DNA of 64,000 bases from Virgibacillus necropolis (GTDB taxonomy: Bacteria > Bacillota > Bacilli > Bacillales > Amphibacillaceae). The DNA is taken from contig NZ_CP022437.1 in assembly GCF_002224365.1 (NCBI RefSeq), positions 372,001-436,000 on the forward strand, written 5' to 3'. The notes below the pieces were generated by a model. The model had not been told where the DNA came from. It did not search any database and saw nothing but the letters and a program-made list of their open reading frames with translations. Positions 9,547-17,707 of the stretch are shown here, piece after piece; the first letter of the stretch is position 1, and each line of letters starts with the position of its first letter. Made by a program: the position numbers and the translations under genes.

Positions 9547-11019
9547 TTATTTAAACCAATTAACGGGTTTAGGTTGTGTATTACGATAAATGTGCTTAAC
9601 TTCGGTATATTCGTCTATACCTTCCGGACCAAGTTCACGACCAATACCTGATTGCTTATAACCGCCCCACGGTGCTTGTGCAAAATAAGGATGGAAGTCA
9701 TTGATCCAAACGGTACCCATTCGCAAGCGTGCCGCGACAAATTCTGCCTTATTCAAATCTTGCGTCCAAACGGCTCCAGCCAATCCATAAATTGTATCGT
9801 TCGCTAATTTGACAGCTTCCTCTTTGGTCTGGAAAGTTTCTACTGTCAATACTGGCCCAAATACTTCTTCTTGGACAATACGCATATCGTTTGTACAGTT
9901 TGTAAATATGGTAGGTAAATAGAAAAAGCCGTTTTGCAATTCAGGATCATCAGGGCGCTTTCCGCCAACAGCTAGTTTGGCTCCTTCTTTTTGACCTATT
10001 TCCACATAGTTTTCAACTTTCGCACGGTGTTCGGCAGAAATCATTGGGCCGCTTTGTGTGTTTTCATCAAAACCATTGCCTAATTTAATTTGTTTCGTTC
10101 GCTCAATGAGCACTTCAACAAATTCATCATGGATGCTTTCTTCAATTAAAAGCCTGGAACCCGCAGAGCAAACTTGTCCTGCGTGGAAAAATACAGCATT
10201 TAATGCTTGATCAACTGCTGTTTCAAAGTCAGCATCGGCAAAAACGATATTCGGATTCTTTCCACCGAGCTCAAGTGCGATTTTTTTCACATTATGACTG
10301 GCTGCCTGCATGACTTTTTTTCCGGTTTCAATACCACCGGTGAATGAAATTAAATCAACGTCATCATTAACAGATAGTTCCGCACCAACAGATGCACCGG
10401 AACCAAGAACTAAGTTGGCTACACCTTTTGGTATGCCAGCCTCTTCTATTAGTTTAAAAACTTTAACTGTTGTTAACGGTGTGATCTCACTCGGTTTCAT
10501 AACAATGGTATTACCTGCTGCCAAAGCCGGTGCAATCTTCCATGCGGCTTGCAGTAAAGGATAATTCCATGGTGTGATTTGACCACAGACACCGACAGGC
10601 TCGCGAACAACTTTACTTTCACTGTTTGGTATTGGTGATTCGATGACTTCACCGCCATTTTTATCTGCTAAACCACCGAAATAAAGAAAAACGTTAGCGA
10701 TGTCGGCCATATCTGCACGGCTTTCTTCCACTGTTTTACCTGTATCCAACGTCTCGAGTTCAGCCAGTTCTTGCAAGTCCCGACGGATCAATGTACCGAT
10801 TCTGTAAACGAACTCACCTCGTTCACTGGCAGGTAATGTGCTAAAGCTTCCTTCATCAAATGCCACCCTTGCTGCTTGAATGGCTGCTCGAGAATCTTCT
10901 TCATTTCCTTCTGCAGCACATGCAATGACGTCTTGATTATAAGGGTTAATGATATCCCGTGTTTCTCCGGATTTGGCGTTCACCCACTCACCATTTATAT
11001 ACATTCTTTGTAAGCCCAA
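9547..11019 (-). CDS. betB: Betaine aldehyde dehydrogenase
   Basis: The 490-residue NAD(P)-dependent aldehyde dehydrogenase converts betaine aldehyde to glycine betaine in the cytoplasm. Visible are the cofactor-site motif ITPWNYPLL, the catalytic-Glu motif LELGGKNPN, and the nucleophile motif GQVCSAG with Cys284. C-terminal WGGYKQSGIGRELG is typical of the betaine-aldehyde branch. Start is TTG, chosen because AAAGGAGTG lies at good spacing. The gene diverges from a ProX-like binding protein, with back-to-back promoters in the 309-base gap, and is followed by betA. The B. subtilis equivalent is gbsA. Function is secure from motif and context; substrate range cannot be seen. Confidence 0.93.
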   Translation of the reverse strand: MGLQRMYINGEWVNAKSGETRDIINPYNQDVIACAAEGNEEDSRAAIQAARVAFDEGSFSTLPASERGEFVYRIGTLIRRDLQELAELETLDTGKTVEESRADMADIANVFLYFGGLADKNGGEVIESPIPNSESKVVREPVGVCGQITPWNYPLLQAAWKIAPALAAGNTIVMKPSEITPLTTVKVFKLIEEAGIPKGVANLVLGSGASVGAELSVNDDVDLISFTGGIETGKKVMQAASHNVKKIALELGGKNPNIVFADADFETAVDQALNAVFFHAGQVCSAGSRLLIEESIHDEFVEVLIERTKQIKLGNGFDENTQSGPMISAEHRAKVENYVEIGQKEGAKLAVGGKRPDDPELQNGFFYLPTIFTNCTNDMRIVQEEVFGPVLTVETFQTKEEAVKLANDTIYGLAGAVWTQDLNKAEFVAARLRMGTVWINDFHPYFAQAPWGGYKQSGIGRELGPEGIDEYTEVKHIYRNTQPKPVNWFK

Positions 11020-11089
11020 ATCATCACTCCTTTACAAATATTATATCGTTAAATTTATTAAATAAAAATTAAACATTGTTAATACAATT

Positions 11090-11119
11090 ATCCTAACAGT
11101 ACTTTTATTTACTTGTCAA
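11090..11119 (-). promoter_or_regulatory. Candidate sigma-A promoter for betB
   Basis: On the minus strand TTGACA (11119-11114) is followed after 18 bases by TAGGAT (11095-11090). It faces away from the promoter at 11146 and lies about 75 bases before the betB start codon. Confidence 0.5.
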
Positions 11120-11145
11120 ACGTTGAAACAAGACGAACTTTGGAT

Positions 11146-11173
11146 TTGACAAAACGAAATATTCCGTTAACCT
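11146..11173 (+). promoter_or_regulatory. Candidate promoter with internal palindrome for the betaine-binding protein gene
   Basis: TTGACA and TAACCT are 16 bases apart. The spacer contains AACGAAATATTCCGTT (11153-11168), a near-perfect palindrome well placed to block RNA polymerase. A GbsR-type repressor is encoded 1.4 kb downstream and is an obvious candidate ligand; that pairing is inference. Confidence 0.45.
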
Positions 11174-11327
11174 ATTACGTAGAGTAAAAAACATTTAAAA
11201 AATATTAAATGTATTTATTTTATTTAATAAAGGGGGCGAAGTTATCTACTAGCACTCTTGGCAAAAGTGTGTGTTTTTCTTAATAGATATCTGCCAAAAT
11301 ATAAATCAGAAAGGTGTTTGACAATCA

Positions 11328-12227
11328 ATGAGTTTTCGCAGAATGACTCAATTAACTTTATTTACTATCATACTTTTCGTACTAGCAGCTTGTAGTTCAA
11401 CTAGTGGAGGTGACGAGTCAGGTAGTACAACTGGCGAATCGAATGAAAGCAAAGGGACAATCTCGATTGGACAGATTAATTGGCCTGAAAATATTGCAGT
11501 CACAAATTTGTGGAAGGCTATTCTGGAGGATGAAGGTTATGACGTGGAGTTAGAACTTCTTGGAATGGGTCCTCAGATGGCCGCTTTAGCTTCAGGAGAA
11601 TTAGATGTGGCACCGGAAATTTGGTTGCCGGTGCAGGATAAGAGTTACTATGAGAAGTATAAAGACCAAGCTAATTTTTTCGAAGACCCTTGGTATGAAA
11701 ATGGGAAAGTTGGACTGGCCGTTCCAACGTATATGGAAGATGTAAACAGTATTAAAGATTTAAATGAATACAAGGATAAATTCGGTGGCGAAATAATAGG
11801 TTTTGAGTCTGGGGCAGGAACAATGCTGGTAGCGCAAGAAGTAATTAAGGAATACGGTCTTGATTATGAATTGGTAGCGAGCAGTACGGCAGCAATGATT
11901 TCATCCATTAAGAATGCAGTTGAAGAAAAAGAACCTATCGTTGCACCGCTATGGAAACCGCATTATGTGTTTTCTGAAGTGGACTTAAAGTTCTTGGAAG
12001 ATCCGAAAAAAACCTTTGGTGAAGTAGAAAAAATTTATATGGCAACCCGTGAAGGGTTTGACTCAGACTATGGAAAAGTGAGTAAATGGTTGAAAAACTT
12101 TAAATTGAACGACAAGCAACTTGGTGAATTAATGATTAATATTAAAGAAAATGAAGATAATCCTATTAAAGGTGCACAAAAATGGATAGAAGAAAATCAG
12201 GATTTAGTTGAAAAATGGATGAAGTAA
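11328..12227 (+). CDS. Glycine betaine/choline-type ABC transporter substrate-binding lipoprotein (ProX/OpuAC family)
   Basis: A 299-residue periplasmic-type binding protein anchored as a lipoprotein: the signal sequence ends in the lipobox LAAC with Cys22, then a Ser/Gly/Thr linker. The mature part begins TISIGQINWPENIAVTNLW and contains EIWLPVQ and PLWKPHYVF, aromatic-rich segments typical of the OpuAC domain whose Trp/Tyr cage holds trimethylammonium groups. It is a stand-alone gene: no permease or ATPase is adjacent, so it must work with a transporter elsewhere or act as an orphan binding protein. It diverges from betB and has its own promoter and terminator, suggesting joint control by choline or salt. 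Confidence 0.88.
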   Translation: MSFRRMTQLTLFTIILFVLAACSSTSGGDESGSTTGESNESKGTISIGQINWPENIAVTNLWKAILEDEGYDVELELLGMGPQMAALASGELDVAPEIWLPVQDKSYYEKYKDQANFFEDPWYENGKVGLAVPTYMEDVNSIKDLNEYKDKFGGEIIGFESGAGTMLVAQEVIKEYGLDYELVASSTAAMISSIKNAVEEKEPIVAPLWKPHYVFSEVDLKFLEDPKKTFGEVEKIYMATREGFDSDYGKVSKWLKNFKLNDKQLGELMINIKENEDNPIKGAQKWIEENQDLVEKWMK

Positions 12228-12237
12228 ACGTGAGGAA

Positions 12238-12274
12238 AGAGACGATACTCGATAAGAGAATCGTCTTTTTTTCA
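12238..12274 (+). terminator. Rho-independent terminator after the binding-protein gene
   Basis: GAGACGATACTC pairs with GAGAATCGTCTT, followed by seven Ts. Confidence 0.8.
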
Positions 12275-12366
12275 TGGCAGCTAAGAAAGTATAAATCCTT
12301 TCTTACTGCATAAGTGCAACTAAGGCTTTCGCCATGAAAGCTTGGCGATAAGCCAAGTTTTCTAAA
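12275..12366. repeat. Candidate dispersed structured element
   Basis: A GC-richer stretch amid AT-rich sequence, beginning GGCAGCTAAGAAAG and ending in a clean hairpin (CTTGGC-GATAA-GCCAAG, then TTTTCT). I recall near-identical sequences between genes of related Bacillaceae, so it is likely a small dispersed repeat or RNA element; no second full copy is in this window. The rest of the 300-base gap holds the regulator's promoter region. Confidence 0.35.
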
Positions 12367-12527
12367 AGAATGAAACTATTTTGTCATGTATTTTATCAGA
12401 AAGGTTATTGCTGAATTAAAGTTGCATCTTAGTACTATTAATTATAAAATAAAAGAAACATTTAATATATTATTAATCAATTTAACAGCAGAAATGCTCT
12501 TATTCTCCACAAAAAAGAGGTGCCACA

Positions 12528-13106
12528 ATGGAAGGGAATCGGAATAAGTTTAATAATGAAAAAGCCCAAGAAAAAGTCGATCAAGCTGAAAGTATGATGG
12601 TTAATACGATTTCAGAAACAATGGACCTTTATGGTGTTACCCCTTCAGTGGGACGTCTGTACGGAACAATGTATTTTAAACATCAACCTATTACTCTGGA
12701 TGAAATGAAAGAAGCACTCGGTATGAGTAAACCAAGCATGAGTACATCTGTTAGGAAACTTCAAGAAATCAATATCGTTCAAAAGGTATGGCAGAAAGGT
12801 TCGAGAAAAGATACATTCATGGCTGAAAAGAATTTCTTCAATTATTTCTCTCAATTTTATGGTATGAAATGGGAACGCGAAGTGAGTATGTTTCTGGTTA
12901 GTATTAAAAAGGCTCAAGAACAACTCAATGAGGTAATTGAAAATAGCGAAACAGATGAAACATTACGAGAAAGAGCTAAGTTGGATTATCAACAACTCGA
13001 TGATGCCATGATCTATTATCATTGGTTGGATAAGCTTACCAAACTTACTAAATCTGGTGAAATATATGATTATATACCGTTAGAAGATGCAAGTGAAAGG
13101 GATTAG
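12528..13106 (+). CDS. GbsR/MarR-family transcriptional regulator
   Basis: The 192-residue protein has the GbsR layout: a helical N-terminus, a winged helix around LDEMKEALGMSKPSMSTSVRKLQEINIV (about residues 55-85) and a long helical C-terminus ending in YYHWLDKLTKLTKSGEIYDYIPL. In B. subtilis GbsR senses choline and represses the betaine-synthesis genes and a choline importer; OpcR is its paralogue. Placed next to betB/betA and the binding protein, it is most likely the choline-responsive repressor of this locus. A second paralogue lies at 53.8-54.4 kb beside the carnitine genes. ATG start follows AGAGGTG. Confidence 0.88.
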   Translation: MEGNRNKFNNEKAQEKVDQAESMMVNTISETMDLYGVTPSVGRLYGTMYFKHQPITLDEMKEALGMSKPSMSTSVRKLQEINIVQKVWQKGSRKDTFMAEKNFFNYFSQFYGMKWEREVSMFLVSIKKAQEQLNEVIENSETDETLRERAKLDYQQLDDAMIYYHWLDKLTKLTKSGEIYDYIPLEDASERD

Positions 13107-13293
13107 TTATAATAAAGATATCGATTTGGCCTCAGAAATTAACTGGTAGGTATGTAAAATATAAGGTCATGCACTTCCTGAGAGTACAAAATGGAAAAAA
13201 GTACGCTCCCAACGTTCAATTCCAATTAGTTTTTATAATCAACGTTGAATCTTGAAGAATATTTCGGCTGTGATTATATTATCAACATAGTTG

Positions 13294-13351
13294 AAAGGGT
13301 CAGTCCCTCATTGTGCTAATGTGCTAGCGCGGTGGGGAACTGACCCTTTTA
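13294..13351. repeat. REP-like hairpin, copy 1
   Basis: AAAGGGTCAGT pairs with ACTGACCCTTT around a 35-base middle. The middle (CATTGTGCTAATGTGCTAGC) is clearly related to the element at 58097-58150, so this is a dispersed family rather than a simple terminator, though it may also end transcription of the regulator. The remainder of the gap 13107-13415 shows nothing else I can name. Confidence 0.6.
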
Positions 13352-13415
13352 TTCTAGAGTAATTTAAACAAACAGGAAATGCCCAAAAGATTATAGAGCA
13401 CCCTAATATTTACTT

Positions 13416-13541
13416 TTATTTGTTTTTATCTTTGCTAGTACCATCAGCTAACTGCTCAAGAGATTTAACTTTTCCGTGTGGGTTTTGTGATTGTTTTCTG
13501 CCCTGCCATTCCCGTTCTTGTTGTCGTTTTGATTTAGACAT
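13416..13541 (-). CDS. Small basic protein, DUF6254-like
   Basis: A 41-residue reading frame starts ATG after AGGAGT and encodes MSKSKRQQEREW, then NPHGKVKSLEQL. This pattern (an acidic-basic head, then PHGKVKSL) is shared by a small Bacillaceae family that I recall as DUF6254. Function is unknown. It is followed upstream on the same strand by another lysine-rich microprotein gene, and the pair may be co-expressed. Small basic proteins of this type are often made late in sporulation, but nothing in the sequence proves that here. Confidence 0.6.
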   Translation of the reverse strand: MSKSKRQQEREWQGRKQSQNPHGKVKSLEQLADGTSKDKNK

Positions 13542-13587
13542 ATATAATATTACTCCTTTTCAAAGTGTCAATAATCAGTTTACCCTA

Positions 13588-13755
13588 TCAATTATTTTGT
13601 GTTTTAGATGCTCTTTCTTTTTTTGCTTTATTTTTGTGTGCCTGATTTGTAGCTGCACTGCCTAATTCTTTAGAGAACTCCGAATCCGTTTTACTGGAAT
13701 CAAATCCTTTTTTATTCTTTTGTTGTGGGTCATTTTTCTTTGTTCGTTTCGCCAT
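13588..13755 (-). CDS. Small lysine-rich protein of unknown function
   Basis: A 55-residue frame starts ATG after GGGAGGGAAAATA, a strong ribosome binding site. The product opens MAKRTKKNDPQQKNKKG, contains DSEFSKELG and ends in a Lys/Ala/Asn-rich tail without cysteine or hydrophobic segments. It loosely resembles small acid-soluble spore or YfhD-type proteins (the EFSxEL stretch), but I cannot assign a family with confidence. It lies 46 bases upstream of the DUF6254-like gene on the same strand, suggesting a two-gene unit. Confidence 0.5.
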   Translation of the reverse strand: MAKRTKKNDPQQKNKKGFDSSKTDSEFSKELGSAATNQAHKNKAKKERASKTQNN

Positions 13756-13861
13756 TATTTTCCCTCCCTTTTTGAATTAGTATGGGAAAGGAGGCATGAA
13801 ATATTCGTACTAAATGATCAGGTTGATTACGAACAGCTTCTTGCTGAGAAACACACATTTT

Positions 13862-15061
13862 TTATTTACTAACCCTGGATGAAAATTTACTAACATTAAC
13901 TAACTCAAAATCCTGTTCGCTAATCATGTAGTTATTAAGAAATCTCAAATCAATTCCCGTTATTTGATGCAAAAAGGGAACTTCCACCATCCAATCATTT
14001 TCAATCATCTGGCGAATATCAATCATTCCTTTTTTTGCAACTAAGTCAATAATCGATTTTACTTTTTGTGGTTTTTGTATAAGTAGTGTTTCATCTAAAG
14101 GCTCTTTTTTTAGATAACCCTTTCGATGTAGTGATGCATAAAAATTACGATGACTTTTGGCATCCAATATACCTAAATTAGCCGCTCGATATCCTAATAC
14201 TTGTAGGGATGTTTTCCATTTCTTTTTTAAATCTATATATGCGTCAGGATTTTCCGCATGAGTAATGGTTCGCATTTCATTTAGAAAGGGTTCCTCAGGT
14301 AAAAGGAATGCACCCGCAAACTGATTGGCTTCATTTTCAATAGCTTTATGTTCTTTACGGTTTAAATTAGTGAATTCAACCTTATAGTGAAGTAGTAAGT
14401 GGGCAAGTTCATGTGCTATATCGAAATTTCTGCGAACTGCTGAACGTTTTAAATTACCTAAAATGATAAAAGGGCGATCTTGATTAGTCCATAAACTATA
14501 TGCATCAATTTCTTCACCAATAGCTTTTTCAAAAATAAACACACCACTTTTTTCAACTAGAAACATTAGATTATCATTTGTATCATCGCGAAGTCCTAGC
14601 TCGTTACGTGCTAGGTTGGCTACTTCGGATATTTGTACTGTCCTGTCCTCACTAGAAGAATTTAAGTAATCAATTACTTTGTTTCTCAATTGAATAATCT
14701 TTTGTGTAGGGTGAGTTAATTTGGCAGTTAGATAGTTAACAAAGCTATCTAAAAACTCAATATGTTTAGCTTCGGCTTGTGTTTTTGAAATTACATTCAT
14801 TACTTTTGAACGATATGCAATGTTCATGACTGGTATATTTTCTGGTTTAAAGTACCGATCAAGAACATCTTTTTTATAAAAATATTTGCTTTTCACATGG
14901 AAAATTGATTTTAAATCATTAACAATCTGCATTTTAGGTGACGTATAATTATTCTCGTATTGCCAAACCGCCTGTTCTGTTACATTTAATAAAACAGAGA
15001 GCTGTTTTCGTGAATGTCCATGCATAATACGGAGATTAGTTAAGTTTTCACCAATAAACAT
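13862..15061 (-). CDS. Xre-family regulator fused to ImmA/IrrE metallopeptidase
   Basis: The 399-residue protein joins an N-terminal Xre helix-turn-helix (residues 8-45, LRIMHGHSRKQLSVLLNVTEQAVWQYE region) to an ImmA/IrrE zinc-peptidase domain: HELAH at 217-221 and the third-ligand motif IENEANQFAG (241-250). Such Xre-ImmA proteins cut partner repressors or act as antitoxin/regulators in mobile elements and stress responses (ImmA of ICEBs1, IrrE of Deinococcus). About 150 C-terminal residues follow the peptidase. It lies 32 bases after a small acidic gene on the same strand, probably its partner or substrate. Start ATG follows GGGGGGAGCG. Target unknown. Confidence 0.85.
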   Translation of the reverse strand: MFIGENLTNLRIMHGHSRKQLSVLLNVTEQAVWQYENNYTSPKMQIVNDLKSIFHVKSKYFYKKDVLDRYFKPENIPVMNIAYRSKVMNVISKTQAEAKHIEFLDSFVNYLTAKLTHPTQKIIQLRNKVIDYLNSSSEDRTVQISEVANLARNELGLRDDTNDNLMFLVEKSGVFIFEKAIGEEIDAYSLWTNQDRPFIILGNLKRSAVRRNFDIAHELAHLLLHYKVEFTNLNRKEHKAIENEANQFAGAFLLPEEPFLNEMRTITHAENPDAYIDLKKKWKTSLQVLGYRAANLGILDAKSHRNFYASLHRKGYLKKEPLDETLLIQKPQKVKSIIDLVAKKGMIDIRQMIENDWMVEVPFLHQITGIDLRFLNNYMISEQDFELVNVSKFSSRVSK

Positions 15062-15093
15062 AACGCTCCCCCCTCATCTAGTTAATAAAAGAA

Positions 15094-15312
15094 CTAATTA
15101 TTTTCCTCATCTTCATCCTCAAAGATTCCTATATCGAATGCCGCAGGATCGATTATATCATTTTCTTGTTCAGGTGCAATTACTTCTCTTTCTTCATCAG
15201 TTAATTCAGAGCCAGAAATGTACCTTGAAAGATCCTCTATCTTATACGCTATATTATCTTCTGGATTAGGGACAAGATTAGAAAAGAATATTTGTAAGAT
15301 ATTAAGTACCAC
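15094..15312 (-). CDS. Small acidic protein, probable partner of the Xre-ImmA protein
   Basis: The 72-residue product has a short hydrophobic head, a middle with LTDEEREVIAPEQENDI, and an extremely acidic end (FEDEDEENN). It is the first gene of a two-gene unit with the Xre-ImmA protein. I know no family for it. The GTG start has no good ribosome binding site, so the true N-terminus may differ or the gene may be a remnant. Position and acidity would fit a DNA-mimic, antitoxin or peptidase-substrate role, which is inference only. Confidence 0.5.
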   Translation of the reverse strand: MVLNILQIFFSNLVPNPEDNIAYKIEDLSRYISGSELTDEEREVIAPEQENDIIDPAAFDIGIFEDEDEENN

Positions 15313-15416
15313 TGAGATTCGAGATATTTTAAAAAATATTATTAAGATCCTTATTATATGATGGATGTAGTAAAATACCTAATAAAAACAAAATTGGGAC
15401 AACATTAGGAAATAAC

Positions 15417-15457
15417 AAACGAGGTAGAACCATAAGTTGGTTTTACCTCGTTTGTGT
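15417..15457. terminator. Strong hairpin terminator
   Basis: AAACGAGGTAGAACCA pairs with TGGTTTTACCTCGTTT (one mismatch). It lies just past the 3' end of the NCS1 permease (minus strand) and can end its transcript. Confidence 0.75.
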
Positions 15458-15506
15458 ATATAACTATTATTCATCAGATGAAAGTATTCTTCCTATATAT
15501 TCTTTC

Positions 15507-16910
15507 CTAGCCGATATAATCTTCTTTTGGAATATCCTTGTTTTCTTTTTTAATATAATATTTTCCTTTTGTGGTAACAGCTATAATAAGGGTGAGTACA
15601 GAAGCAAGTATAGCTGCGAAGAATGCAGCAGTACTTTGCAGGAACGTCCCCATATATCCTAGTGCTGCAATCGTACCAATACCACTCGCTACTATTAATG
15701 ATCCAACTCCAACCGGATTCCATTTGTACAAATTCTGTTGTCTGGCCTCATAGTAACGAGGGCCAATCTTCAGGAATTTCTTAACGATAATAGCATCTGT
15801 AACTAAAATAGCTGCCCAAGTCAATAGGAAAACCCCTTGGAAGGTCAAGACAGTTTCGAGGTGATCGACAATATTAAGAAGCATCAAAATGATTGCTGAT
15901 ACTCCGGTTACAACTACCCAAAACCGTCTACCGGGTTTAAATTTAAATATATTTTCAAAGAAATTGGATAGTGACAAGGAACCACTATAGATATTTGTAA
16001 CATTAATTCTTATTTGAGTTAACATCGTAAATAATGCTCCCCAAATGCCAAGAAGTAGTACAATATATACCCCGGGATTTGGTTCTCCTAGACGAACACC
16101 AAACCAAATACCAAGACCTCCCATCACTCCAAAACAAAATATCTGAGGGATGAATCCAATAGCAAATATTCCTATTTTCATATCTTTTGGTTTAAGAAAA
16201 CGGGCATAATCCGAGGCTAGAAGTGGTGTTAATCCCATGATTCCATGCTGCATTCCTATACAAAGCAAGAGAGCTGTTCCCCCAACTTGTACACCTTCTG
16301 GCAAATAAGTCCAAAAGTAACCATCGTAATTTGATGTTTTCATAGCAGCCGTGACAATCGCTGCAATTAAAAAAATGAAAAACAACGGAAGTGACCATTT
16401 TTGTAATTTGTCCAATTGTTTAATTCCAAACCAATTTAAAGGGATAACAATGGAACCAAAGAAAATAATTAACACCCACTCTGGAATAGCGGGAAAAAAT
16501 TCGTGGACGGCAGAGACTAAGATTAAGCCTTCAAGCGCACAATACATAATAAAATTGGTAGCATAGATAAATGAGGTCAAAGATGCGCCGATATAGCCAA
16601 ATCCCCCACCTCTAGATAGTAAATTTACGTTCATGCCCGACTTTGCAGATAAATAGGCAATGAATGTTCCGAGAATACCCGCAACAATGATAGCATAAAC
16701 AGCAGATATAATGGCATTCATTGCTCCGAATTGAAGCGCCATAACACTACCCATTTGAAAGTAAAAAATAGCTGTTGCAATTCCAAAAGTGATATTCGTA
16801 ATACTTAACCAGCCCATGTTTCTCTTGTTTCGAGGTACTCTATCCAGTGAATAGTCATCACTCACCTCTGAGTTGTTAAGATCTGCAGATTTATCAGATC
16901 TCATTATCAT
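15507..16910 (-). CDS. NCS1 family nucleobase permease (cytosine permease-like)
   Basis: A 467-residue membrane protein with about 12 hydrophobic helices, of the nucleobase:cation symporter-1 family. The N-terminal VPRNKRNMGWLSI, the SRGGGFGYIGA stretch and NWFGIKQLDKLQKWSLP are family features of CodB-like cytosine/purine carriers. Neighbours are unrelated, with no deaminase beside it, so the exact substrate (cytosine, allantoin, hydantoin or a thiamine precursor) cannot be told. AAAGGAG lies very close to the first ATG; an ATG two codons later (16904) has the better spacing. Followed by a strong terminator. Confidence 0.85.
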   Translation of the reverse strand: MIMRSDKSADLNNSEVSDDYSLDRVPRNKRNMGWLSITNITFGIATAIFYFQMGSVMALQFGAMNAIISAVYAIIVAGILGTFIAYLSAKSGMNVNLLSRGGGFGYIGASLTSFIYATNFIMYCALEGLILVSAVHEFFPAIPEWVLIIFFGSIVIPLNWFGIKQLDKLQKWSLPLFFIFLIAAIVTAAMKTSNYDGYFWTYLPEGVQVGGTALLLCIGMQHGIMGLTPLLASDYARFLKPKDMKIGIFAIGFIPQIFCFGVMGGLGIWFGVRLGEPNPGVYIVLLLGIWGALFTMLTQIRINVTNIYSGSLSLSNFFENIFKFKPGRRFWVVVTGVSAIILMLLNIVDHLETVLTFQGVFLLTWAAILVTDAIIVKKFLKIGPRYYEARQQNLYKWNPVGVGSLIVASGIGTIAALGYMGTFLQSTAAFFAAILASVLTLIIAVTTKGKYYIKKENKDIPKEDYIG

Positions 16911-17225
16911 CAGCTCCTTTGCTTTGTGAAGTAATTCACAAGAATCATCCTTACTAGATTTGTTCTAATCCAAAATAGACCAAGAGTAATAGTATATCAA
17001 TTTAGGTAAGAAACATTCAAACATGGATATAAAGCGTATTTTGTCATAAAACTGTAATAACCATGTCTATCTACCATATACTGTCTCTATCTTAGTAATC
17101 GTATTAATTTCCGAATATAAAGATGTTTATTTGATGAATGTACGTGTAAAAAACGAACGTTAGTAAAAGTTAAGCTACAATTTTATTCATTAAAGCGAAA
17201 GATTTGGCTCTTTCGTGGGCCAAGG

Positions 17226-17464
17226 AACCTGTCCGAGGCCACTGAAAAAGTGGTGGATTTTAAAAATTTAACTTTTCACCCTAACTTAGCATCTCGAATA
17301 TACGGAGACTCCTGCGGGAAGTAAGAGATCGGCGAGACCCCGCAGGACGGCAGTCCGAGGAGGCTCGACACTCGCCCGCGGAAAGCGGAGTATATTCGAA
17401 GATGCGATGGTAGATCCACATATTTTTTATTATATTTAACTTTTTCAGTGGCCTCAACCTGTCC
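17226..17464. mobile_element. 221-bp MITE with 17-bp terminal inverted repeats and 9-bp target duplication
   Basis: The element (17235-17455) starts GAGGCCACTGAAAAAGT and ends with the exact reverse complement. It is flanked by the perfect direct repeat AACCTGTCC at 17226-17234 and 17456-17464, the mark of transposition. The centre (17307-17388) carries a GC-rich core (GACTCCTGCGGGA to CGCCCGCGGAAAGCGG) shared with the composite repeats at 23.0 and 48.3 kb. It encodes no protein; short frames across it are not genes. It sits in the 800-base gap before mqo, whose remainder is AT-rich and shows only the mqo leader. Confidence 0.85.
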
Positions 17465-17628
17465 CTTTCTCCCTTCCTTTGTCCCTTTAATAATGGAAAG
17501 CAGAAAGTTGAGGTTAAGGTAGATAATAATATAAATATTTCCACTTTTGCAAGCTTTTAAATACCCCACAACCATTATGTACATAGCTACTTTATTAAGC
17601 TATACTTTAATTAATTGTGATACACTAT

Positions 17629-17679
17629 AAAAGGGTGCATTGATATGGTGTGAGGCTAGCTCGCGCCTATACCCTTTTG
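17629..17679 (+). promoter_or_regulatory. Leader hairpin before mqo
   Basis: AAAAGGGT pairs with ACCCTTTT, enclosing an inner GTGAGGC/GCGCCTA-type stem, just after a TACACTATAA promoter-like sequence and 28 bases before the mqo start. It may be a 5' stabiliser or attenuator; the T run is only four bases. Confidence 0.35.
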
Positions 17680-17707
17680 CAAATTAAAGATATAAGGAAG
17701 GTTATAT

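Noticed and set aside
17276-17584. Two overlapping minus-strand frames of 87-102 residues
   Set aside because: They run through the MITE and its target duplication; composition is repeat-driven and no homologous domain is visible.
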